Of a stretch of DNA of 64,000 bases, positions 55,536 to 64,000 are shown in pieces. Each line of letters opens with the position of its first letter. The first letter of the stretch is position 1. A program made the translations under genes and the position numbers. Source of the stretch: Lampris incognitus (lineage: Eukaryota > Chordata > Actinopteri > Lampriformes > Lampridae); the NCBI RefSeq assembly GCF_029633865.1, contig NC_079216.1:20181019-20245018 (forward strand), in the 5' to 3' direction. The notes beneath the pieces are model-generated. The model was not told the DNA's origin. It did no database searches and saw only the letters and a program-made list of their open reading frames with translations.

Positions 55536-58230
55536 TATCTCATCTCATCTCCCCATCAGCTGCTTCTCTGGGGTCGGGTCGCGGTGGCAGCAAGTTAAGT
55601 AAGGAAGTCCATACGTCCCCCTCCCTAGCAACACCCTCCACCTCCTCCAGGGGGATCCCAAGACGTTCCCAGGCCAGACTGGACATGTAGTCCCTCCACC
55701 GAGTTCTGGGTCTACCCCGGGGTCTCCTCCAAGCTGTAAGTGCCTGGAAAACCTCCAAAGGAAGGTGCCCAGGAGGCATCCTAATCAGATGCCCAAACCA
55801 CCGCAACAGTTTCCTTTCGACGCAAAGGAGCAGCGGCTCTACTCCGAGCTCCCTTTGGATGTCCGAGCTCTTCACCCTATCTCTGAGGCTGAGCCCAGAC
55901 ACCCCTACAGAGGAAACTCATTTCAGCTGCTTGTATCTGCTATCTCACCCTTTCGGTCACTACACAAAGCTTGTGACCATAGGTGAGGGTTGGAACGAAG
56001 ATTGACTGGTAAATTGAGAGCTTTGCCTTCCAGCTCAGCTCCCTCTTCACCACAATGGTCCAGTACAACGTCTGCATTACTGCTGATGCTGCACCAATCC
56101 GCCTGACAATCTCCTACTCAATCCTACCCTCACACGTGAACAAGACCCAAAGATACTTGGAACTCCTTCACTTGAGGCAACAACTCATCCCCAACCCGGA
56201 GGGAGCAATCCACCATTTTCTGGAAGAGAACCATGGCCTCAGACTTGTAGGTGCTGACTCTCATCCTGGCCATTTCACACTCAGCTGCAAACCACCACAG
56301 TGTGTGCTGGAGGTCGCGTTCTGATGAAGCCAACAAAACCACATCATCTACGAAGAGCAGAAATGCAATTCTGAGGTTCCCAAAATAGACACACTCCTCA
56401 CCTTGGCTGCGCCTTGAGACCCTGTCCATGAACATCACAAACAGAATTGGAGACAAGGAACAACCTGGGCGGAGTCCGACACCCACCGAAAACGTGTTTG
56501 ACTTTGTGCCGAGAATGTGTACACAGTTCTGACTTTGTTTATACAAGGACCAGATGGCTTGTAGCAACTGCCCCGGTACCCCATACTCCTGCAGTACCCC
56601 CCACAGAGTGCAACAGGGTACATGGTCATAAGCCTTCTGCAAATCCACAAAACACATGTAGACTGGCTGGTAAAACTCCCATGCCTCCCTCAGCAATTCC
56701 ACAAGGGCAAAGAGTTGGTTCGCTGTTCCAAGGCCAGGACGGAATCCGCATTGTTCCTCCTGGATCCGAGGTTCAACAATCGGTCAGAGCCTCCTTTCTA
56801 GCACCTTAGAGTAGACTTTCCCAGAGAGGCTGAGCAATGTGATGCCCCGATAATTGGAGCACACCCTCCAGTCCCCTTTTTTCAAATATGGGAACCACTA
56901 CCCCAATCTGCCACTCCACAGGTACTGTCCCCGACCTCCCCGCAACACTGAAGAGGCGTGTCAGCCAAGACAAGCCAACAACGTCCAGAGCCTTCAGCAT
57001 CTTAGGGCAAATCTCATCCACATCCAGCGCCTTGCCACCGAGGAGCTTCTTAATTACGTCAGAGACCTCTGCCAGGGATATGGGTGGTGCTTCCCCCGAG
57101 CCTTCAGACTCTACCTCCTCTACTGAGGACATGTTAGCTGGGTTCAGGAGCTCCTCAAAGTTTTCCTTCCATCGCCTAACAACATCCCTAGTCCGGGTCA
57201 CAGGTTCCCCTCCCCCGCTAAACACTGCCTGAGTCAGGCCCTACTTCCCCTTCCTGAGTCGCCGGATGGTTTGCCAGAACTTCCCTGAGGCAAACCCAAA
57301 GTCCTCCTCCACAGCCTTGCTGAACTCCTCCCACACCCGAGTTTTTGCTTCCACGACCGCCAAGGCCACATCCCTTCTGGCTTCCCGGTACCTGTCTGCT
57401 GCTTCGGGAGACCCCTGGGCCAACCAAGCCCAAAGGCCTCCTTCTTCAACCTGATGGCTTCCCTCACCGCCGGTGTCCACCAGCGGGTTCTTAGGTTGCC
57501 ACCTCGTCAGGCACCGATGACCTTATGACCACAGCTCCTACCTGCCGCATCTGCAATAGAGGTTTTGAACACGGCCCACTCAGACGCCATGTCCCCAGAC
57601 TCCCTCAGGATACACAAGAACTTCTTCCGGAGGTGAGAGTTGAAGACCTCATGGACAGGGGCCTCCACCAGATGTTCCCAGTTCACCCTCACTACATGTT
57701 TGGGTTTGCCAGGTCTGTCTGGCAGCCTTCCCCGCCACCTGATCCAACTCACCACCAGGTGGTGATCAGTTGACAGCTCTGCTCCTCTCTTCACCCGAAC
57801 GTCCAAAACATATGGCCACAGATCTGATGATAAGACCACAAAGTCTATCATTGCTCTTCGGCCTAAGGTGTTCTGTTACCAAGTACACTTATGAACTACC
57901 TTATGTTTGAACATGGTGTTTGTTATGGCCAATCCATGACTCGCACAGAAGTCCAATAACAAGGCACCACTCGGGTTCTGATCCGGGGGGGCCGTTCCTC
58001 CCAATCACATCCCTCGAGGTTTCTCCATCATTGCCAACGTGAGTGTTGAAGTCCCCCAGCAGAACTATACAGTTCCCAAGCAGAACCCTATCCAGGACAC
58101 CAACCAGAGACTCCAAGAAGGTCGGATACTCCAAACTGCTATTTGGTGCATAAGCACAAACAACAGTCACAGCCTTCCCCCCAGCAACTCGTAGTCATTT
58201 ACAGGTGACCCTCTCATTCCCCAGCGAGAA
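55536..58230 (-). mobile_element. Rex3-like (RTE clade) LINE, most of pol
   Basis: Minus strand from 58170: endonuclease (..TVVCAYAPNSS.., ..NCIVLLGDFNTHVG..), linker, RT (..VDEICPKMLKALD.., ..VYMCFVDLQKAYDHVP.., ..GLRPGCSLSPILFVMFMDRV.., ..IAFLLFVDDVVLLASS..) and the tail (..LRWFGHLIRMPPGHL.., ..RPRGRPRTRWRDYM.., LLPPRPDP), ending with a GAGAT repeat at about 55540. The FVDD box is kept, but there are many frameshifts. Confidence 0.85.
56130..56702 (-). pseudogene. Rex3-like reverse transcriptase core
   Basis: 190 codons open without a stop: FVDLQKAYDHVP (motif A, with the catalytic Asp), GLRPGCSLSP (motif B) and LLFVDDVVLL (motif C). This is the longest intact piece of the Rex3 pol here; both flanks are frameshifted, so it is not a working gene. 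Confidence 0.85.
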
Positions 58231-58249
58231 TGCCAATCATAAAAATAAG

Positions 58250-60060
58250 GAGTTTAATAATATTATTTTGGACCCATTGCTTGCTATGTTTAACCATTCT
58301 TTTTAAAATGGGATCCTAACTCAATCACTCAGGGAGGGCAACATCTCCCTTATCCTTAAAAAAGGAAAGTGCCCTGACAGTTGCACCTCCTATAGGCCTA
58401 CTGCCCTACATAACTCTGACCAAAAACTGCTTTCCAAATTACCAGCCATGCGTTTGGAAAAAGTGTTACCTTACATTATAAGGAGGACCAGGCCGGGTTC
58501 ATTAAGGGTCGGAACTCCTGTGATAATATGAGAAGGCTCTTTAATATCATTCAGCTATCCCAGGGCTGCATGGACCCTGCCCTTGTGCTTTCTCTTGATG
58601 CCAAGAAGGCCGTTGACTGGGTCGAGTGGTCTTGTTTGTTTTATACACTGGAGAAATTTGGCCTGGGCGATAACTTTGTCAATTGGGTCAGGGTTCTTAA
58701 CAATTCTCCAACAGCAACAGTTCTAACTAATGGGATGAGATCTAGCAACTTTCCCCTTCACTGTGGGAATAGACAGGGCGACACTCTCAGCCCGTTGCTC
58801 TTTGATGTTGCTATTGAGCAGATAAGCAACATGCAATAAGGCAGAATACTCTAATATCTGGTATTCTCGCTGGCGAGCGGGAGCATAAAATTACCCTTTA
58901 CGCAGATGACTTGTTGCTATTTTTTATCAAAACCACAAAACTCTATTCCCTGCCTGATCCAAGCCATTCAAAATGTGGCACTTTTTCAGGGTACAAAATT
59001 AATTTAGCAAAGTGTGAGGTCATGCCACTGGGGTCTCTAACGTCTGTCCCAGTCCTGTCAGAGCCCTTACCTTTCCATTGGTCACCCTCTGGTTTTGTTT
59101 ACTTGGGACTGTATATAACCAACACATGGTCAGATGTTTAAGGCCAATTTCCCTCCTCTTCTGGATGCCATAAAGGCAGATTTAGATCACTGGGCCACCT
59201 TACCTCTTTCCTGGCTTGGAAGGATTGTTCTCATTAAAATTACTCTACGCACTGCAAATGATCCCTATTTTGTTATCTAATAAGGTTATCAAAGTGCTCA
59301 ACAGCTGGCTGAGTTCCTTTATCTGGAGCAAAAGGAAGCCCTGACTGAAGATAGCAAAACTCCAAATAGCTGGCTCTGTACCAAATGTGAAACTCTTTCA
59401 GTTGGCAGCACATCTCTGGGTTATAGCAGATTGGCTCAAATATCACCCAGCCTCAATTTGGCTCGACATTGAATCCTCTCAGTCCAAATCCCCTATGTGG
59501 AATTTGCTGCTTGTGAATAATTTTGAGTCTGTCAAAGACCTCTGTACTAACCCTATCACTTTAAGTGCAGTCAGAGCCTGGAGGTTCATCTGTACTATAC
59601 AGGGCCATGCTCATTGAACATCCCATCTTCCTCCTATTCTGGATGGCCTGGATTTTCTGCCGGGTTGCCAAGACTGGGGCTTTAAAGCATGGTACAGCCA
59701 GGGGCTAACAAAGCTAGGAGATCTATTCGATAGCCAGACTTTACTATCCTTTCAGCAGCTGCAGCAGTGATATATGGCTTACAGAAAGGTGAATTTTTTA
59801 GATACTTGCAAATCAGACATTTCATCACTAAAGATACCCCATTTACAACCATTAGTGCCACCTCACATGTAGAAAGAGCCTTGTCTTCACAAGTGTCCAA
59901 GAAATGCATTAGTGTATTCCATAAAGCCCCAAATTCCAACTAATTTCTAACTTTCCAAGCTATTAAGCAAGCCTGGGAGAGACTTGGACATCTCAATTGA
60001 TGACCCAGATTGGCAGGAAGTGTGAACCCATGCTATGGAAATATCTATCTGTAATTGCAG
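58250..60060 (+). mobile_element. L1/Tx1-type LINE fragment, plus strand
   Basis: Plus strand: ..LREGNISLILKKGKCP.. then ..LSLDAKKAVDWVEWSCLFYTL.., ..RQGDTLSPLLFDVAIEQ.., ..KVMPLGSL-type and ..WLKYHPASIWLDIESSQ... RT and connector of a Tx1-type ORF2 with many stops. Same clade as the minus-strand element at 1359-8456. Confidence 0.8.
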
Positions 60061-60084
60061 ATGGAGAGAGGGACATCTGGAGTG

Positions 60085-60165
60085 CCCTACTTAGCTTGCT
60101 GCCACCGCAGCTCGATCCCGGAGAAGCGGCTGATGATGATATGAGATGAGATGAGATGAGATGAG
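60085..60165 (+). mobile_element. Rex3-like 3' end fragment
   Basis: 'cttgctgccaccgcagctcg' followed by 'cggagaagcggctgatgat' and (GAGAT)n at 60135-60165. Only the terminal ~75 bp is present. Confidence 0.8.
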
Positions 60166-60174
60166 AGATGTTGA

Positions 60175-60860
60175 GGAGCTTAAAAAGATGGATAAAATCA
60201 CGTTTTGTGAACTTGGACTGCTGACGGGCAGTGTCATTGGAGCCAACATGGACGCTTACTTTCATAATTGTCGGAAATGAATCCAGGAGTCCTAGGAGTT
60301 TCTCCAGGACATCGGGGGTAGTAGCTCCAGGGAAGCAACGTGTAATTGTATTTATGAAACGGATGTTTAAGACTATGGCATCACCAACTATGAAGGTGGG
60401 GGGGGGGGTGACTGATTGACAGCACTGTCAGAGATAGTCTTGGGAGAGAATGAATGTTGTTGGCCAGAGAAAGCAGCATTGGGACTGGGAGTGACCAACC
60501 TGCTCGAACTTCGGGGAGGACGGTGCAGGGGGACCCATGCAGGAGGACCTGTTGTGGCAGGAGGAGGTGGGTGGGCCACTGTCGCAGCCAGGGCAGCCGT
60601 TGCAGCAGGAGTAGTCCCAGCTGAAGAAGGGACCAGTTCCGCGTGGGAAAGGGCAACATTGGCCACAGGAACAGCATCGGCCATGGGGGCATCATAGGCT
60701 GAACCATGGCATGCACCGGTAGCACAACATGAGAGGTTTATGGGCGGAGGTGAGTGAGCTTGGGGTCTTTCCGTCTTTCCACGTCTGACTACTATCTCCG
60801 AACAGGTAGCCTGTGAGCTGGGAGTGGAGCAGGAGGGGGGCAGGCAAGGAGATGATGGGT
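60175..60860 (-). pseudogene. L2-type LINE ORF1 fragment with esterase-like motif
   Basis: The minus strand near 60265-60190 reads VSVHVGSNDTARQQSKFTKRDF, matching the 'VHVGTNDTA' block of the SGNH-esterase-like ORF1 proteins of fish L2 LINEs. Upstream (60725-60400) is an Ala/Pro-rich segment. It is probably the 5' part of the same L2 whose pol is at 50497-54100, now separated by Rex3 and Tx1 pieces. Confidence 0.5.
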
Positions 60861-61248
60861 CCTAGATGATGGTATCTGAGATGGCTGAGTATAAAATTTA
60901 GATAGTTTTGAACTGTGTAGCTACAGTGTCAATAAAATCAGATAAAAGAGAGTCACTGAATAGCATCCTTGGGGTTAGAAATGTCATTTATTGCTTTTAG
61001 GCAATCCTTGCAAAGCATAGTAATATTAAACCAGTTGATCAATATTCATAGTTAAGAAAGTGGAGGTTAGCCGTTAGCTCTGTCAGCTGAGGGTTGAGTC
61101 CACACGGTTTTCACCAGGAGTGCAGGGAGTCAGTGCAACAATCGATGATTGGGTAAAAATCCATGAAATAGGCAAACCATGGAATCAATTAAAATGATAC
61201 CAAGGTCTCAAGAAGTTGTTAAAAGTTAAAAAGTAAGTAGAATTTTGG

Positions 61249-61697
61249 GGCGTCCAGGTGGCGTGGTGGTCTATTCTGTTGCCTACCAACATGGGGATCG
61301 CCAGTTCGAATCCCGGTGTTACCTTGGGCTTGGTCAGGCGTCCCTACAGACACATTTGGCCGTGTCTGCAGGTGGGAAGCCGGATGTGGGTATGTGTCCT
61401 GGTCACTACACTAGCGCCTCCTCCGGTCGGTCAGGGCACCTGTTTGGGGGGTGGGGGAACTGGGGGGAATAGCATGATCCTCCCACGTGCTACGTCCCCC
61501 TGATGAAACCCATCACTGTCAGGTGAAAAGAAGCGGCTGGTGACTCCATATGTATCGGAGAAGGCATGTATGTGGTAGTCTGCAGCCCTCCCTGGACTGG
61601 CAGAGGGGGTGGGGCAGCGATCAGGACGGCTCGGAAGAGTGAGGTAATTGGCTGGATACAATTGGGGAGAGAAAGGGGGGGATCACCCCCCCCCCCA
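61249..61697 (+). mobile_element. SINE-B copy 7
   Basis: Full-length plus copy: GGCGTCCAGGTGGCGTGGTG head to 'attggggagagaaaggggg' end. AAAAAGTAAGTAGA flanks it on the left (61229-61242) and again on the right (61699-61712), a 14-bp target duplication. Confidence 0.9.
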
Positions 61698-62039
61698 AAA
61701 AAAAGTAAGTAGAGCCACAAACAAACAAACTGCAGCTGGCAACCAGAAACGGAACTTCTTGGCTCTCTGCCCGAACTCTCTTCCATGAATTCAATCACTC
61801 ACTAACTCCAAACTCTCTTACACTCTCTTTATCTTGCTTTCATTCCTGCTCCATAACTTTCTCTACCTGTTCCTACTACTGTTTTCTCTACCCTTCTTCT
61901 ACATTTCACCCTCTGTCTTCCTCCCACTCTTGGTTTCTCCATGCCCTGACCCTCATTCCTGAATAAACCAGGACTAGTGGTCTTAATGACGATTGACGTT
62001 GCATTAAAATTTCTAATGTGTGATCCCAGTCACAGAGAT

Positions 62040-62660
62040 ATCTACTACTACTACTTCTGGTTGCTCCCATTAGGGGTCACCACAGCGGATTATCTGTTTC
62101 CATTACTTTTTGTCCTCTGCATCTTCCTCTGTCACAACAGTCACCTGCATGTCCTCCCTCACCACATCCATAAGCCTCCTCTTTGGCCTTCTTCTTTTCC
62201 TCTTCCTTGGCAGCTCCATATTCAGCATCCTTCACCCAATATACTCAGCATCTCTCCTCCACACATGTCCAAGCCATCTCAAGCTTGCCTCTTGCTTTGT
62301 CTCCAAACCGTCCAACCTGAGCCGTCCCTCTAATATACTTGTTCCTAATCCTGTCCTTCTTCGTCATTCCCAATGAAAATCTTAGCATCTTCAACTCTGC
62401 CACCTCCAGCTCCACCTCCTGTCTTTTCATCAGTGCCACTACCTCCAAACTATATAACATAGCTGGTCTCACTACCATCTTGTAACCTTCCCTTTAACTC
62501 TTGCTGGTACCCTTCTGTCGCAAATCACTCCTGACACTCTTCTCCACCCACTCCACCCTGCCTGCATTCTCTTCTTCACCTCTCTACTGCACTCCCCGTT
62601 ACTTTGGACAGTTCACCCCAAATATTTAAACTCATATGTCTTCATCACCTCTACTCCTTG
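62040..62660 (-). mobile_element. RTE-like LINE 3' end
   Basis: Minus strand: ..AMLYSLEVVALMKRQEVELEVAELKMLRF.., ..RNKYIRGTAQVGRFGDK.., then a GRPK-type tail and (TAG)n at 62041-62052. Same family as 52951-53162 and probably 46453-47815. Confidence 0.85.
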
Positions 62661-62679
62661 TGATCCCAGTCACATGAAT

Positions 62680-63285
62680 ATAAAGCTGGTTATTAGTGTT
62701 CCTGTGCGTGTGTGTGAATCAACTAGAAGACTAATAACTGCCGTATCGATTCGAAACAAGAGACTCAACTGGCAGTGAGGATCCACACACTCAATGACGC
62801 ACAAAGACCTGCTAGTGGTCTGATGCAATACACACACACATACACATAGCCCAACTCCTTCACCTCGCACACCCATTTTCCTTCTCTCATGAGAACGCTG
62901 TACAGTAACAATGATCGATTTGTCTGACTGAAATATAACCAGACTAAAATGTCAAAGAAAATACATAGATATAAAACCTGTTGTGTTTAAGTTATGTAAT
63001 GTTTAACTTATAAAGTATTTCAGTATGGAATTTTACAATTTTCTTTAAAACACATTGTCTAAGGGAGCAGTTTTCTATCAAAAATGTTCATCGCATGTGT
63101 GTAGATTTTTTTTTTTTTGGGACGAGTAACTTCGTATAGTTGATGGATAGTCTAAGTAAAAAAAAACACTGCAGACATGGCTTCTTGTGATCTTTGCGTG
63201 AAACGGGCATGGGACAATCGTGAATTGACCCCAGCTGACAGGTGTTTTTCAACTGGTATGTCTTCATCAACCAGCATAAATCCAA
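62680..63285. other. No recognised gene
   Basis: Low-complexity and A/T-rich sequence; a short CA run near 62831. Nothing coding recognised. Confidence 0.5.
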
Positions 63286-63298
63286 GTAGGCCAGACAT

Positions 63299-63666
63299 CC
63301 ATCCATCCTTTATCCAAACCACTTATCCTGCTCTCAGGGTTGCGGGGATGCTGGAGCCTATCCCAGCAATCATTGGGCAGCAGGTGGGGAGACACCCTGG
63401 ACAGGCTGCCACACCATCACAGGGCCGACACACACACACACATTCACACCTGTGGACAATTTAGTATGGCCAATTCACCTGACTTTACATGTCTTTGGAC
63501 TGTAGGAGGAAACCGCAGCCCCTGGAGGAAACCCACACAAGACACGGGGAGCACATGCAAACTCCACACAGAGGACGACCCAGGACGACCCCCAAGGTTG
63601 GACTACCCCACGGCTCGAACCCAGGACCTCTTGCTGTGAGGCGACTGCGCTAACCACTGCGGCACC
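63299..63666 (-). mobile_element. SINE-A copy 3, full length
   Basis: The tRNA-like head is at the right (GTGCCGCAGTGGTTAGCGC on the minus strand, B box GGTTCGAGCC) and the GGAT repeat end is at the left. Only a short (CA)n run is present (63429-63441). GTAGGCCAGACAT on both sides (63286-63298 and 63667-63679) is a perfect 13-bp target duplication. Confidence 0.95.
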
Positions 63667-63839
63667 GTAGGCCAGACATGTCACAGCAAAATAACTGCTT
63701 GGGAAGGAAAAAGTGATGAAATTTGGCATTCCTTAGTTTATGAAGAGGCCAACAGACCCAAGTTTAAACAGGTGAAGATGTCTGTATCTTCACAGTGCTA
63801 GGGGGAAAAAAGCACTGCCAATCTGTGGATGCATGTATG

Positions 63840-64000
63840 AAGTCACCGTCCCCCATCAGTGTAACAGCAAGTGCGGTCTGTTTGTCAAGTCATGAGTGTC
63901 TTGATGCGTGCTCAGTAATCCAGGTAAGGAAATCCCAGCAGGTTTAATCAGTTCATCTCCCACTTAACACTGCGTCCAGATGAACTAATTCAACTGTCTG
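63840..64000 (-). mobile_element. Penelope-like element terminal fragment at window edge
   Basis: 'ccccatcagtgtaacagcaa', 'gctcagtaatccaggtaagg' and 'ccagatgaactaattcaact' match the terminal type at 26565 and 42970. It runs off the window. Confidence 0.6.

Noticed and set aside
60381..60725. Ala/Pro/Leu-rich frames of about 100 codons
   Set aside because: Position directly upstream of an L2 ORF1 esterase block and low-complexity composition suggest a decayed LINE ORF1 linker, not a host gene.
63125..63140. TAACTTCGTATAG, identical to much of a loxP half-site
   Set aside because: Only one half is present; the 3' half-site is missing. A 13-bp match by chance or from a short repeat is more likely than an engineered or phage recombination site in this fish sequence.

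Overview
This is eukaryotic genomic DNA, almost certainly from a teleost fish. It holds vertebrate-type split exons, long introns, (CA)n microsatellites, fish-type Tc1 transposons, several tRNA-derived SINE families and fragments of LINEs of the L1/Tx1, L2, Rex1, Rex3 and RTE kinds. There is no bacterial gene organisation; most long reading frames are retroelement remains.

The only conserved host gene recognised is on the minus strand: four coding exons of the heterotrimeric G-protein subunit G-alpha-o (gnao1). They are exon 5 (37775-37903), exon 6 (35528-35657), an exon 7 of the alphaoB type (23504-23657) and its exon 8B with the stop codon (11526-11713). Exon lengths, splice sites and phases fit exactly and give residues 155-354 of a 354-residue protein. 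The separating introns are 2.1, 11.9 and 11.8 kb and are packed with mobile elements. Exons 1-4 must lie beyond the right edge. The alternative alphaoA pair (7A/8A) was not found and may lie beyond the left edge. A 76-codon reading frame with a strong signal peptide (12577-12807, minus) sits in the intron before exon 8B and matches nothing I know.

Layout. 1-1.2 kb: Tc1 copy split by a LINE 3' end. 1.2-8.5 kb: a 5'-to-3' L1/Tx1-type LINE on the minus strand, interrupted by a Rex1-like LINE (itself split by an unknown block with four spaced dyads) and by a SINE. 8.7-9.3 kb: fold-back element. 11.5-37.9 kb: gnao1 exons and introns, with an apparently intact Tc1 (13.7-15.3 kb), a dead Tc1 (19.0-20.3 kb), a 1.2-kb palindromic Tc1 derivative (20.7-21.9 kb), a solo LTR, a THAP-domain remnant, tRNA-like fold-backs and MITEs. 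37.9-64 kb: further intron or flank, with a minisatellite, a Penelope-like reverse transcriptase and a dense nest of L2, Rex3, Tx1 and RTE LINEs. One SINE family (SINE-B) has seven copies.

The elements do not form a pathway. What they record is a history of insertions, and nested order and target-site duplications can be read for many of them. All family names come from recognising protein motifs and ends by eye; none was checked against a database.
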